From positions 1 through 64,000 of the forward strand of contig PHBD01000015.1 of the NCBI GenBank assembly GCA_002841865.1: a stretch of DNA of 64,000 nt. Reading direction: 5' to 3'. Of the stretch, positions 16,933 through 25,413 are shown in pieces; positions within the stretch are counted from its first letter, which is position 1, and each line of letters begins with the position of its first letter. Under the pieces are notes generated by a model. It was not told the origin of the DNA. It worked only from the letters and a program-made list of their open reading frames with translations, and made no database searches. Origin of the DNA: Deltaproteobacteria bacterium HGW-Deltaproteobacteria-19. Lineage in GTDB: Bacteria > Desulfobacterota > Syntrophia > Syntrophales > PHBD01. Made by a program: the position numbers and the translations under genes.

Positions 16933-17172
16933 TTATTCCCCAGGCGGCGGCAGGCGCTTCTTCAACTCCTCGATTTCCTTGCGCAGGGCTCGAAGCTCCT
17001 CGCGGATCTGACGCAGGGCCTCATCGCTGAGGTTGATCGTCGAGGTTCCCTGGTTGCAGGACCGGGTGATGAAGCGACGGAGAATGAAAAACAGGATCCC
17101 GAGGAGCAGAATCCAGAAGAGCGGCATGATCCACCAGCCTCCGTACATCGGTCCGTATCCTCCCCAGCCCAT
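16933..17172 (-). CDS. Small membrane protein with C-terminal coiled coil (79 aa)
   Basis: The N-terminus is Gly/Tyr/Trp-rich (MGWGGYGPMYGGWWIMP), followed by one membrane helix (about 18-33), a basic stop and a soluble amphipathic helix (SDEALRQIREELRALRKEIEELKKRL) likely to form a coiled coil. It resembles SHOCT-type small membrane proteins in layout. A second 79-residue protein of the same plan lies at 24148, and together they bracket the arsenic genes. GGGAGGG lies six bases upstream of the start. Confidence 0.65.
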   Translation of the reverse strand: MGWGGYGPMYGGWWIMPLFWILLLGILFFILRRFITRSCNQGTSTINLSDEALRQIREELRALRKEIEELKKRLPPPGE

Positions 17173-17297
17173 GGCTCCCTCCCTGATTATTTTTCACGAA
17201 CTTTATCACAGCCCGCATCCGGCATGCCATGGGGAAGGTGGAGAACAGGGAAACGGTGATCGGAAGATTACGGCTTGACAGGCGATGGAGGATTCAT

Positions 17298-17317
17298 ATA
17301 TTGCCAATCAGCAATAT
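17298..17317. promoter_or_regulatory. ArsR-type operator
   Basis: ATATTGC (17298-17304) and GCAATAT (17311-17317) form a perfect 7-base inverted repeat with a six-base spacer, ending 13 bases before the ArsR start. ArsR/SmtB repressors bind AT-rich inverted repeats of this kind in their own promoter. Confidence 0.6.
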
Positions 17318-17330
17318 GGAGGCAGGCGTT

Positions 17331-17690
17331 ATGGAAGCATTCGTCAGTGTGATGAAGGCCCTTTCCGACCCGAACCGGGTCCGGATCGTCAAGATGCTCC
17401 AGCAGCGGATGATGTGCGTCTGTGAGCTGCAGGCGGCCCTTCGGCTGGCCCAGCCCACGGTCTCCAAGCACTTGAAGGTCCTGGAAGAGGCGGGGCTGGT
17501 GAGCCGCAAGAAGGACGGGCTCTGGGTCAACTATGCCGTTTCTGACGGCAGCCGCAGTCCCTATGTAGCGAGCATGCTGGGCAATCTCCGGCACTGGCTC
17601 TCCGAAGACCGCGAACTGACAGATCTTCTGAATACGATCGCGGACCTCGACCGGAACGTCCTGTGCGCCAGGGAGACGCCGGCAGCCTGA
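17331..17690 (+). CDS. arsR: ArsR-family metalloregulator
   Basis: The 119-residue protein has the ArsR winged helix (MKALSDPNRVRIVKML, QPTVSKHLKVLEEAGLV) and the metal-binding helix MMCVCELQAAL, whose CxC matches the ELCVCDL arsenic site of classical ArsR. It should repress the island until arsenite or antimonite binds. The start at 17331 is preferred because GGAGGCAGG (17318-17326) precedes it and the operator ends just upstream. Confidence 0.88.
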   Translation: MEAFVSVMKALSDPNRVRIVKMLQQRMMCVCELQAALRLAQPTVSKHLKVLEEAGLVSRKKDGLWVNYAVSDGSRSPYVASMLGNLRHWLSEDRELTDLLNTIADLDRNVLCARETPAA

Positions 17691-17763
17691 ATAGCCGTTT
17701 ATCAATACAGGGGTTCCTCACGGCTCTGTCCGGGGTGAATCCCGTTTCCGGAGGATCATCGAA

Positions 17764-18819
17764 ATGCAGTTTCTGCTCGATCTCGTCATTGCAGGGCTCC
17801 TGGCCCTGCAGGATTACGTGGCCACCCATGTCCTCACGTGTCTCATTCCGGCCTTTCTCCTGGCCGGGGCCATGGTGGCATTCATCAATCAGCAGGCGAT
17901 CCTGAGCGTCCTCGGGGAAAAGGCCAACAAGTGGAAATCCTTTTCCCTGGCCGGCCTGGCCAGCTTCTTCGTCGCAGCCTGCTCCTGCACCGTCATCCCC
18001 GTCTCCAGCGGCCTGTTCTACAGCGGTGCCGCGGTCGGGGTTGCCTTCATCATCCTCTGGGTGGCCCCGTCGGCGAACATCCTGTCGCTGATCTACACGG
18101 GAAACATCCTGGGTTACGAGATTGTCGTCGCCCGGGTCATCGCCTCCCTCCTGATGGCCTTCGTGGTGGGCTATGTCATGACGGTCTTCTTCGGCAAGGA
18201 GAAACGGGAAACCGTCGCCGCCTTCCAGGCGGACGACGCGCCTCAGGGAATCTTGGCCCGGCCCCACCTGATCCTCCTGGTCCTGATCCTCCTGTCGCTC
18301 CTGCTGCCGAATTACATCGGACAGACAGGGGCATATCTGACCAAGGTCATCATCTGGGGTGTCGCCACGCTCGTCCTGGCGGCCTACGCCTGGAAGGCTC
18401 TTTCCCGGGAAGAGATCGCCTCCTGGCTGCGGGAGAGCTGGTGGTTCATCCGGATCATCTTTCCCCTCCTGTTGGGCGGTGTCTTTCTCGTCGGTGTCAT
18501 CGGGAAGCTCCTGCCGGAGGAGTGGATCCGGGCCTGGCTGGGGGGAAACGGGGTCACGGCCTCTTTCCTGGCGACCATGATCGGCGCCATCAGCTATTTT
18601 GCCACCATGACGGAGGCGCCCTTTGTCGACACGCTCATGAAGCTGGGAATGGGCAAAGGGCCGGCCCTGACGCTGCTCCTGACGGGACCGGGACTGAGCC
18701 TGCCCAACTGGATCGCCATCGCCCGGGTCTTCGGCGTGAAGAAGGCCGTCGTCTATGTGATCACGATCATCATCCTGGGAACCTTCGTGGGCTGGTTCTT
18801 CGGGAATTTCATTCTTTGA
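17764..18819 (+). CDS. DUF318 permease (ArsP/YraQ type)
   Basis: The 351-residue protein has about eight membrane helices and the family signatures CSCTVIPVSSGLFYSGAAVG and, in the second half, TEAPFVDTLMKLGMG. Members of this family include ArsP, which exports trivalent organoarsenicals. The gene lies directly after arsR and before two thioredoxin-like genes, a common arrangement for this permease. Whether it moves methylarsenite, another metalloid or an unrelated ion cannot be decided from sequence. Confidence 0.85.
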   Translation: MQFLLDLVIAGLLALQDYVATHVLTCLIPAFLLAGAMVAFINQQAILSVLGEKANKWKSFSLAGLASFFVAACSCTVIPVSSGLFYSGAAVGVAFIILWVAPSANILSLIYTGNILGYEIVVARVIASLLMAFVVGYVMTVFFGKEKRETVAAFQADDAPQGILARPHLILLVLILLSLLLPNYIGQTGAYLTKVIIWGVATLVLAAYAWKALSREEIASWLRESWWFIRIIFPLLLGGVFLVGVIGKLLPEEWIRAWLGGNGVTASFLATMIGAISYFATMTEAPFVDTLMKLGMGKGPALTLLLTGPGLSLPNWIAIARVFGVKKAVVYVITIIILGTFVGWFFGNFIL

Positions 18820-18828
18820 GGCGGTATC

Positions 18829-19335
18829 GTGAGCGAGCGGGATATCGTCCAGGTCCGGATCGGCGGTGCCCTCGTCGGGATCGTCGGCCTGACGGCGATC
18901 ATGACGGGACTGGCTGCCGACGGCAAGGACCGGACCGCTGAAGAAATGCAGGAAGAGCTTCTCCGGAGGGTCGGAGAAGGAAATTACATCCCCCGGAAGG
19001 CCAGAACGAAATACGGCGATGCGCTTCTCCGGGAATTCCGGAAGTTCCGGGGTGAGGAAGTGGAGGAAGATGCGGCACCGGGCGTCTGCATTCAGATCCT
19101 CGGTCCCGGTTGCGCCCGGTGTTGGCAGCTGGAGCGGGACGTCCGGGACGTGATGGCGGAACTGGACCTGGCGGGCGAACTGGTCCACGTGGACGACCTC
19201 AGGGAAATCGCCCGCTCCGGTGTCCTGGGAGCGCCCGCCCTGATTGTGAACGGCCGGGTGCTGGCGGTGGGAACCGTCCCGTCGAAGAGTGATATCCGGA
19301 AATGGCTTACGCAAATGGAAAAGGAGGATACGTGA
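18829..19335 (+). CDS. Two-part thioredoxin-like protein
   Basis: The 168-residue protein has an N-terminal region of about 75 residues (IGGALVGIVGLTAIMTG) and a C-terminal small redox domain of the TM0996/NrdH-like type with active site GPGCARCWQ. The cis-proline loop is in LGAPALIVNGRVLAVG. It starts with GTG nine bases after the permease stop and overlaps the next thioredoxin gene by one base. In this position it may reduce the permease substrate or ArsC, but that is inference. Confidence 0.82.
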   Translation: MSERDIVQVRIGGALVGIVGLTAIMTGLAADGKDRTAEEMQEELLRRVGEGNYIPRKARTKYGDALLREFRKFRGEEVEEDAAPGVCIQILGPGCARCWQLERDVRDVMAELDLAGELVHVDDLREIARSGVLGAPALIVNGRVLAVGTVPSKSDIRKWLTQMEKEDT

Positions 19336-19568
19336 TGGAAATCAAGGTATTGGGACCTGGCTGCGCCCGGTGCGAGCAGGTGGAGAAACTGATTCGGGAG
19401 GCTCTCAAGGAAGAGGGGCTCACCGCCGATGTCTCCAAGGTTAAGGACATGAAAGAGATCGCCTCCCATGGCGTCTTCGGTACACCCGCCGTCGTCGTGG
19501 ATGGCAAGGTGAAGTCCGTCGGGAAAATCCCGACCAAGGACGATATCAAGAAGTGGCTGAAGAAATAA
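19335..19568 (+). CDS. Small thioredoxin-like redox protein (77 aa)
   Basis: A single redox domain of the TM0996-like type with active site GPGCARCEQ and cis-proline loop FGTPAVVVDGKVKSVG. It is a shorter homologue of the domain ending the preceding gene. The two genes overlap by one base (TGATG), which implies translational coupling; GGAGG precedes the ATG. Confidence 0.85.
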   Translation: MEIKVLGPGCARCEQVEKLIREALKEEGLTADVSKVKDMKEIASHGVFGTPAVVVDGKVKSVGKIPTKDDIKKWLKK

Positions 19569-19625
19569 GCCCGTCGACTGCTTGACCGGCTGATACGGAC
19601 AACACACAAACGACAGGGAAACGTG

Positions 19626-20729
19626 ATGAGAAAATATCTGGAAAAAGTGCAGGATTTTCGGCTTCTGCCCATCTTTGTCATTGTCAGCATGGCCGTGGGC
19701 ATCGCCATCGGGAAGGTTTACGGCATTTCGAATTTTGCCCTGACGCCGCCCATCGATGCCATCAAGTCCATCTTCGCGGGGACCTATTCCTTCACCCTGG
19801 CCAACAGCCTTGCCCTGGGCGTGGTGATCGGGCTGTTCCTCATGATCTACCCGGCCATGACCAACGTCAAGGTCGAGGACCTGGGGAAGGCGGCGACCTC
19901 GCCGAAGCAGTTGCTCCTCGTGCTGTTCTTCAACTACCTGGTCGCTCCTTTCTTCATGCTCTTCCTGGCGAAGGTCTTCCTGTCGGGCTACCCCGATCTC
20001 TACGTCGGCCTGGTGCTGTACGGCCTGGCCCCCTGCATTGCCATGGTCATCGTCTTCACCTTCCTGTCCCTGGGCAACAATGCCCTCGCCATCGTGCTCG
20101 TGGCCATCAACTCGATCTGCCAGATGCTCCTGATCCCCGTGTACGCCAAGCTGCTCCTGGGGGACGTTTCCTTCGACGTCTTCGTTGTCGGGGAGAGCGT
20201 TCTCCTGTACCTGGGAATTCCCCTGGTAGCAGGGTTCCTGACCCGGAGGATCGCCGTAAAGAAAATGGGGGAAGAGGGCTTCAAGCATTTCAAGACCTAC
20301 CTGGATTCTCTTTCGATCATCGGCCTTCTCTTCACCCTGATCGTCATGTTTGCCCTCAAGGGCGACCTGATCCTGGAGAACCCCATGCTGATCGTCCACA
20401 TGGCCGTTCCCATGACGCTCTTTTTCTGGATCATGTTTGCCGTCGTCTACCTGGTGAGCTGGAAGATGGGCCTGACCTATGAGGATTCGGTTGCCGTGGC
20501 CTTCAATTCGACGGGGCGGGATTTCGAGATCGCCATCGCCATTGCCATCACGGCCTTCAACCCGGCCGTGGCCCTGGCGACGGTCATCGGTCCCCTCATC
20601 GAGGTACCCGTCATGCTGGTCCTGGTCTGGGCGGCGCGCCGGTCGAAGGCGAGACTGTTTGCCGAAGCACCGGTCGCAGTGGAGATCGTTCCGGAGAAAG
20701 TCCCCATTTCCCGAGAGATAAGAAAGTAG
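19626..20729 (+). CDS. acr3: ACR3-type arsenite efflux permease
   Basis: The 368-residue protein has about ten membrane helices and belongs to the bile acid:sodium symporter superfamily, ACR3 branch. The key segment LAPCIAMVIVFTFLSLGN contains the helix-4 Cys needed for arsenite transport, and the repeat-like FNSTGRDFEIAIAIAITAFN marks helix 9. It exports arsenite from the cytoplasm using the proton gradient. It follows the thioredoxins by 57 bases. GTG at 19623 and ATG at 19626 are both possible starts. Confidence 0.9.
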   Translation: MRKYLEKVQDFRLLPIFVIVSMAVGIAIGKVYGISNFALTPPIDAIKSIFAGTYSFTLANSLALGVVIGLFLMIYPAMTNVKVEDLGKAATSPKQLLLVLFFNYLVAPFFMLFLAKVFLSGYPDLYVGLVLYGLAPCIAMVIVFTFLSLGNNALAIVLVAINSICQMLLIPVYAKLLLGDVSFDVFVVGESVLLYLGIPLVAGFLTRRIAVKKMGEEGFKHFKTYLDSLSIIGLLFTLIVMFALKGDLILENPMLIVHMAVPMTLFFWIMFAVVYLVSWKMGLTYEDSVAVAFNSTGRDFEIAIAIAITAFNPAVALATVIGPLIEVPVMLVLVWAARRSKARLFAEAPVAVEIVPEKVPISREIRK

Positions 20730-20837
20730 GATGATTTCTGGCCGGCTGACAGAGAGGATCCGGCATGTTGGAAAAGATTCTCTTTCCCGTTCCGGTCATC
20801 TCCAGGAATGGGATCATCGCAAAATAAGGAGGAAATC

Positions 20838-21230
20838 ATGGCTGACGAATGTTGTGCCGGGGGAAGCAACCGCATGATCGTCTGGTGCGCCGGGGCCTCG
20901 AATGTGGGCCAGATGACGCATCAACTGGCCGTGGAACTGGCGGGGGAGGGGCAGGGGCGCCTGTTCTGCCTGGCCGGCATTGCAGCCCACAGGAGCGGCT
21001 TTGTCCGGTCGGCGAAGGACGCCGAAGATATGCTGGTCCTGGACGGATGCCCCGTCGCCTGTGCCGCGAAGATTCTGGAGCACGTCGAGGCGCCCGTCAT
21101 GAACCACTTCGTCGTCACGGAGATGGGCGTCGAGAAGGCCTTCGGCGAGGAGCTCAAGAGGGAGGACATCGACCAGGTCAAGGCGTCGATCCGGGCCGCG
21201 CTGGCGGCGAATGAAAATCCAGGCCAATGA
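20838..21230 (+). CDS. Putative zinc-binding protein, DGC domain
   Basis: The 130-residue protein has the DGC-domain layout: an early cysteine pair (ADECCAGG), IVWCAGASNVGQ, and the name-giving DGCPVACA followed by a C-terminal helical part. DGC proteins are commonly encoded in metalloid-resistance operons; zinc binding is predicted from cysteines, and the role is unknown. AGGAGG lies upstream of the ATG. Confidence 0.82.
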   Translation: MADECCAGGSNRMIVWCAGASNVGQMTHQLAVELAGEGQGRLFCLAGIAAHRSGFVRSAKDAEDMLVLDGCPVACAAKILEHVEAPVMNHFVVTEMGVEKAFGEELKREDIDQVKASIRAALAANENPGQ

Positions 21231-21242
21231 AAGGGTAACGAC

Positions 21243-21629
21243 TTGAAGATGCATGCACCGATTCGAACGATGGGAATCTTCGTTGCCGCAGTGGCGCTTG
21301 TTTTCATGGGCATCTGCCCTGCTGCTGCCGACTTCAGAAATCTCCCCGTGAAAGGCATGGTCACCGTGGTGGACCTGGGAGCCGCATCCTGTATTCCCTG
21401 TAAAATGATGGCGCCGATCCTTGACCGGCTGGAGAAGCGATACAAAGGAAAGGCTGCAATCGTCTTCGTCGACCTCCGGTACGAAAAGGAGGCGGCTCAG
21501 CGATTCGGAATCCGGGCGATTCCCACCCAGATCTTCTTCGACAGGAACGGCAAAGAGGTGACAAGGCACCTCGGTTTCATGAGTGAGGAGGCCATCGTGG
21601 CCCAGCTCAAGACGATGGGCGTGAAGTAA
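21243..21629 (+). CDS. Exported thioredoxin-like protein
   Basis: The 128-residue protein has a signal or anchor helix (about residues 10-28, ending AAADF) and a thioredoxin fold with active site SCIPCKMM and cis-proline IPTQIFF. The fold would face the periplasm. Placed 14 bases before a CcdA-like gene, it is a natural partner for that transmembrane reductant carrier. The TTG at 21243 has AAAGGG at the right distance; an ATG at 21249 is the alternative. Confidence 0.82.
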   Translation: MKMHAPIRTMGIFVAAVALVFMGICPAAADFRNLPVKGMVTVVDLGAASCIPCKMMAPILDRLEKRYKGKAAIVFVDLRYEKEAAQRFGIRAIPTQIFFDRNGKEVTRHLGFMSEEAIVAQLKTMGVK

Positions 21630-21643
21630 GGGAGGATCTCCTC

Positions 21644-22348
21644 GTGGAATCGATTTTCCTCATGGTCAATGAGTGGATGACAGGAGCGCCGGCCTGGGCA
21701 GCCCTCGGTGCTTTTCTCTGGGGGATGGTCAGCGTCCTTTTCAGCCCCTGCCATCTGGCCTCCATTCCTTTGATTGTGGCTTATGTCGGCGGCCAGGAGC
21801 GGCTCCTCCAGCCCCGCGAAGCAGCCGGCTACGCCGGGGTATTCACGGCGGGCCTGTTCATTACGATTGCCCTGATCGGGGCAATCTGTGCAATTCTCGG
21901 CCGGATGCTTGGGGATGTCGGCAGTTTCTGGCAGATTCCCGTGGGGCTGGTGCTCCTCTGGGTGGCCCTGGGCATGATGGGAGTCGAGTCCTGTTCCTCG
22001 TCGAGCGGGCTCCTCTATCGCCTGCGCTTGCGCGGAATGGGAGGTGCGTTCCTTCTGGGCCTTGCCTACGGCGTCCTGTCCGGCGCCTGCACCTTCGGCT
22101 TTATCGCTCCGATCCTGGCCCTGATTGCCATTCAGAAACAGATTGCGACGGGCCTCGTGCTGATCGTCCTGTTTGCCCTCGGTCACTGCCTGCCCATTGT
22201 CCTGGCGGGGAGTTCCAGCGCCTTCGTCCGGAGGCTGGTCGAAGACCAAAACTGGCAGGGGGCGGGCGCCTGGTTCCGCAAGGGAGCCGGGGCGCTCATT
22301 GCCGTCCTGGGGGTTTATTTTATCGGCAATCCGTTCTGGGGAAACTAG
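21644..22348 (+). CDS. CcdA/DsbD-like transmembrane thiol reductase
   Basis: The 234-residue protein has six predicted helices and the CcdA/DsbD membrane-domain signatures LFSPCHLASIPLIVAYVGG and LSGACTFGFIAPILA, each with the conserved cysteine that shuttles electrons across the membrane. It would feed the periplasmic thioredoxin encoded just upstream. The GTG start has GGAGGATC upstream; an ATG at 21662 is an alternative. Confidence 0.87.
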   Translation: MESIFLMVNEWMTGAPAWAALGAFLWGMVSVLFSPCHLASIPLIVAYVGGQERLLQPREAAGYAGVFTAGLFITIALIGAICAILGRMLGDVGSFWQIPVGLVLLWVALGMMGVESCSSSSGLLYRLRLRGMGGAFLLGLAYGVLSGACTFGFIAPILALIAIQKQIATGLVLIVLFALGHCLPIVLAGSSSAFVRRLVEDQNWQGAGAWFRKGAGALIAVLGVYFIGNPFWGN

Positions 22349-22357
22349 AGGCTGACC

Positions 22358-22477
22358 ATGAACACGACGATCGTTATGGTAATCGGTGATCCTTGTGGGT
22401 TCGCTCCCAGGAAGGCCGCGGGAATCAACGCCTTCGTCGTCATGATCCTGTACAAGATTTACACGCTTCTGGCCTGA
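22358..22477 (+). CDS. Possible 39-aa hydrophobic peptide
   Basis: A short open frame between the CcdA-like gene and arsC encodes a peptide with a C-terminal hydrophobic stretch (INAFVVMILYKIYTLLA). There is only a weak GAGGCTGACC before the ATG. It fits the operon in strand and spacing but has no recognised homology, so it may not be translated. Confidence 0.3.
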   Translation: MNTTIVMVIGDPCGFAPRKAAGINAFVVMILYKIYTLLA

Positions 22478-22506
22478 AACAGCCGTCTGTAACAACCGGA
22501 GGAAAG

Positions 22507-22926
22507 ATGAAAAAAGTCCTGTTCATCTGTACCCATAACGCATCGCGTTCCCAAATGGCGGAGGGATTTCTCAGGGCCCTGAGAGGGGATCGCTACGAGG
22601 CCTTCAGCGCCGGGACGGAGCCCCGGGGGATAAACCCCTATGCAGCCAGGGTCATGACGGAGGCCGGCGTCGAGATTGGAGGTCACCGGTCAAAGAGCGT
22701 CGATGAATTTCAGAACTCGTCATTCGACGAAGTCATCACGGTTTGCGACTCAGCCCGGGAATACTGCCCAGTCTTCTTCGGGGGGGGAAGCCGGAGGCAT
22801 CAAAGCTTTCCGGACCCGTCCCTTCTTCAGGGGACCGAGGAGGAAATCCTCGCGGGCTTCCGGTCCGTTCGGGATGCCATCCGGGCGTGGGTTGTGAAGG
22901 AATTCTGCGCTGATTCAGACCTGTAA
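22507..22926 (+). CDS. arsC: Arsenate reductase, low-molecular-weight phosphatase type
   Basis: The 139-residue protein has the phosphatase-like P-loop CTHNASR (CX5R, Cys 8 to Arg 14) and the later FPDPS segment with the catalytic Asp. The cysteine cluster needed for the thioredoxin-linked cycle is represented by VCDSAREYCPVF, as in the Bacillus-type enzyme. It reduces arsenate to arsenite for export by the ACR3 pump. GGAGGAAAG precedes the ATG. Thioredoxins in the same operon are plausible electron donors. Confidence 0.9.
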   Translation: MKKVLFICTHNASRSQMAEGFLRALRGDRYEAFSAGTEPRGINPYAARVMTEAGVEIGGHRSKSVDEFQNSSFDEVITVCDSAREYCPVFFGGGSRRHQSFPDPSLLQGTEEEILAGFRSVRDAIRAWVVKEFCADSDL

Positions 22927-22942
22927 TACAAGTCCGGTCAGG

Positions 22943-23932
22943 TCACCGGATTGCCGCCGCATCGCTCCTTGCGTTCTGGCGCTGGATCTCACGCCGTTTG
23001 TCCGGCGATAGCAGGCATCCTTCCAGGCAGTGGCCGACACATTCCCCGTCGCATGGTTCGACGTGGATCGTGACGCTTGTCCCGGGGTATTGCCGCTCGA
23101 TAAGGCCCGATAGATCCTCTGTAATTTTGTGCGAGCTTTCGACGGTCATGTGAGGATCCATCTGGAGGTGAAACTCGACAAACCGGAAATGGCCGGACTT
23201 GCGAGTCCGCAGGTGGTGAAAACCGTGCACAACGGGCCTCTGCTCCAGGATCCGTTGCCGGATCCAGTCCATTTCTTCCTTCGGCAAATTAACGTCCAGA
23301 AGGTCCCGCGCCGATTGCATGGTCAGGTCATAAGCGGCCTTGATGATCAGGAGGGCGACACCGATGGCCGCTGCCGGATCAAGCCAATTCAGGTTCTTGT
23401 CGGGAAAGATCCAGGAAGCCAGCCAGATCAGGGCCAGGCTGGCCATGACGCCTGCCGAGGTGTAGACGTCCGTCCGCAGGTGCCAGGCGTCGGCCTGGAG
23501 GGCGACGGAATCGGTTTCCCGCCCGACCTTGAAGAGCCTTTGCGACACGAAGAAGTTAATGATGGAGGACGCGAGCATGACACCAACCCCCCAGCCGATG
23601 TCCTCGATGGGCTCCGGATTCAGGATTTTCTTCACCGCCTCGAAGATGATCCAGCCGGCGGCGACGAAGATCAGCAAGGCTTCGATGGTTCCGGAGATGT
23701 TTTCGATCTTGCCGTGACCGAAGGGGTGCCTGCTGTCCGCCGGCAGGCTGGAGGTCTTCACGGAAAACAGGGCGATCACCGCCGCCAGCCAGTCCACACC
23801 CGAATGGATGGCCTCGGAGATGATCGAGACCGAGCCGATCATCAGGCCGATCACGAGTTTCATGACCACCAGGATGGAATTGGATGTGACGGAAAGGAGC
23901 GCCACGCGCTCCTTTCGGTTCTGGGCATTCAT
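22943..23932 (-). CDS. Cation diffusion facilitator family transporter
   Basis: The 329-residue protein has six membrane helices with the CDF zinc-site residues HSGVD (helix 2) and HLRTD (helix 5), then a cytoplasmic ferredoxin-like domain rich in His (HGFHHLRTRKSGHFRFVEFHLQMD). A Cys-containing tail, CDGECVGHCLEGC, may add a metal site. It exports Zn, Fe, Mn or a similar divalent cation. It is the only gene of the island on the minus strand and meets arsC tail to tail. Confidence 0.9.
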   Translation of the reverse strand: MNAQNRKERVALLSVTSNSILVVMKLVIGLMIGSVSIISEAIHSGVDWLAAVIALFSVKTSSLPADSRHPFGHGKIENISGTIEALLIFVAAGWIIFEAVKKILNPEPIEDIGWGVGVMLASSIINFFVSQRLFKVGRETDSVALQADAWHLRTDVYTSAGVMASLALIWLASWIFPDKNLNWLDPAAAIGVALLIIKAAYDLTMQSARDLLDVNLPKEEMDWIRQRILEQRPVVHGFHHLRTRKSGHFRFVEFHLQMDPHMTVESSHKITEDLSGLIERQYPGTSVTIHVEPCDGECVGHCLEGCLLSPDKRREIQRQNARSDAAAIR

Positions 23933-24147
23933 AACCGATCCTCAGGAACTGCGAGTCCGCGATTATAGGCACATCGGGAATTTTTTCCACATATTTGTGG
24001 CCTGGAAGCTGCGGGTCTGCATGGATGACCGGTAAGCCGTGGCCGCTCCCGCCGAATGGAACATCCCCGGTATAAAAAGTGACCTTGTATCCATTCCGTC
24101 TCCGAACCCGTCTAAGTCAACAAAATGCATGAAGGAGGTAACAGCAT

Positions 24148-24387
24148 ATGCCTGGATGGTATGCAGAAACTTGGCCGACGCTGGCGGGGTGGTGGTGGCT
24201 GGTTCCACTGCTCTGCATGACACTGTGCGTCCTGATGTGCCTTCTGTTCCGGTCGAGAATGGGCACGGGGCGCTGGTCCTGCTGTATGGGTCGCCGGAGG
24301 GACGATCTGGAAGAGATCAAAAGAGAGATCGCCGGGTTGCGGGATGCAATCGGACAGGCGGGCGGAAGGACGGGAGGAGACAAATGA
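24148..24387 (+). CDS. Small membrane protein with C-terminal coiled coil (79 aa)
   Basis: Aromatic N-terminus (MPGWYAETWPTLAGWWW), one Cys-containing membrane helix, a basic stop with a CC pair (WSCCMGRRR) and an amphipathic helix (DDLEEIKREIAGLRDAI). The plan and the length match the protein at 16933. GGAGGT lies upstream of the ATG, and the stop overlaps the next start (ATGA), so it is coupled to the AhpD-like gene. Confidence 0.65.
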   Translation: MPGWYAETWPTLAGWWWLVPLLCMTLCVLMCLLFRSRMGTGRWSCCMGRRRDDLEEIKREIAGLRDAIGQAGGRTGGDK

Positions 24388-24647
24388 ACGAACGAAACAA
24401 GAAACTGATCGCCATCGGGGCCTCCGTGGGGGCCAACTGCCATCCCTGCCTGGAATTTCATGTCGGGAGGGCGCTGGAGATGGGGATTGACCGGGAGGAG
24501 ATCGAGGCCGCCGTTGAAGTCGGAAAGGCCGTTCGGCGGGGTGCCGCGGGCAGCATGGACAAACTGGCCCTGAACCTGGTTCGGGATCGACTCGGCGCCT
24601 CCTCCTGCAGTGCCGGGGCCTGTTCCGGGGCGGGTTGCTGCTCTTGA
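24384..24647 (+). CDS. Carboxymuconolactone decarboxylase/AhpD-like protein with Cys-rich tail
   Basis: The 87-residue protein keeps the AhpD-type redox motif CHPCLEFHVGRA (CxxC-x3-H) and the helical fold, then ends in SSCSAGACSGAGCCS, a five-cysteine tail that could bind arsenite or another soft metal. Small AhpD-like proteins are frequent in arsenic islands. Starts inside the preceding stop (ATGA). The tail as a metal trap is inference. Confidence 0.8.
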   Translation: MNERNKKLIAIGASVGANCHPCLEFHVGRALEMGIDREEIEAAVEVGKAVRRGAAGSMDKLALNLVRDRLGASSCSAGACSGAGCCS

Positions 24648-24663
24648 ATTCCCGTGCTATGAA

Positions 24664-25413
24664 ATGAATATGAAAGAAGAAAACAGAATCGCCGGCGAAT
24701 ACAGTTTCGAGGATGTCTATCGGGAGTTCCAGCCCCGCATCCTGCGCTACCTGGCCCATATGGTCGGCGAGAGTGAGGCGGAGGACTTGAGCCAGGAAGT
24801 ATTTTCCCGCGTGAACTCGGCACTGAAGGAGTTTCGCGGGGAGGCGCGGATATCCACTTGGATCTACCGGATAGCTGCGAATGCGGCACTGGACAGGCTC
24901 CGCAGCCGTTCCGCAGGCTCCCGCAGGCAAGGCACGATGCCCATCGATACAATCGGGGAGATCCTGGAGAACAGCGATCCATGGACGGGTGAAGAACCGG
25001 CAAGCGCGGAGGGGAAGGTCATCCGGCAGGAGATGAACGGCTGTATCCGGGAGATCATCGGGACGCTGCCGGAGGCATACCGGTCCGTCATCATCCTGGG
25101 CGACCTGGAAGGGATGACGGACCGGGAAATCGCCGACGTCCTTGGAATCCGGATCGAGGCGGCCAAGATCCGGCTGCACCGTGCCCGGGCGAAACTACGG
25201 GAGGAATTGAGGTCCGCCTGCGTTTTTTATCGGGACGACCGGAATGAACTGGCCTGCGACCGGCTGAATCCGATGATCCGGATCGCAGAGAGGCCATCCG
25301 GGGACACGGGCGGTGCTTCCGGGGACAGGCATTCTTCCGCCGCCGGAAACGAGCGGGGTGGGGAATTCCCGCCGGAGCGCAACAGCCGGCCCAAGCGGGT
25401 GAAGAAGCGCTGA
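24664..25413 (+). CDS. ECF-type RNA polymerase sigma factor
   Basis: The 249-residue protein has sigma region 2 (YREFQPRILRYLAHMVGESEAEDLSQEVFSRV, then FRGEARISTWIYRIAANAALDRLR) and region 4 (LPEAYRSVIILGDLEGMTDREIADVLGIRIEAAKIRLHRARAKL). A C-terminal extension of about 75 residues follows, with CVFYRDDRNELACDRL and then a disordered polar tail. A Cys-containing extension of this kind could sense metal or redox directly, since no anti-sigma gene is adjacent. The 24664 start is the first ATG in good coding sequence; the ribosome binding site is weak. Confidence 0.87.
   Translation: MNMKEENRIAGEYSFEDVYREFQPRILRYLAHMVGESEAEDLSQEVFSRVNSALKEFRGEARISTWIYRIAANAALDRLRSRSAGSRRQGTMPIDTIGEILENSDPWTGEEPASAEGKVIRQEMNGCIREIIGTLPEAYRSVIILGDLEGMTDREIADVLGIRIEAAKIRLHRARAKLREELRSACVFYRDDRNELACDRLNPMIRIAERPSGDTGGASGDRHSSAAGNERGGEFPPERNSRPKRVKKR

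Noticed and set aside
17527-19314. 595-residue open frame opposite arsR, the permease and a thioredoxin gene
   Set aside because: Low-complexity Asp/Gln/Arg/Gly sequence with no hydrophobic core; the plus-strand genes are unmistakable.
20765-20827. 20-residue ORF between acr3 and the DGC gene
   Set aside because: Too short, no conserved features and only weak ribosome-binding sequence; most likely leader sequence for the next gene.
24058-24078. GGAAC-containing ECF promoter candidate before the small membrane protein
   Set aside because: GGAAC is present but no CGT or GTC -10 box follows at 15-17 bases.
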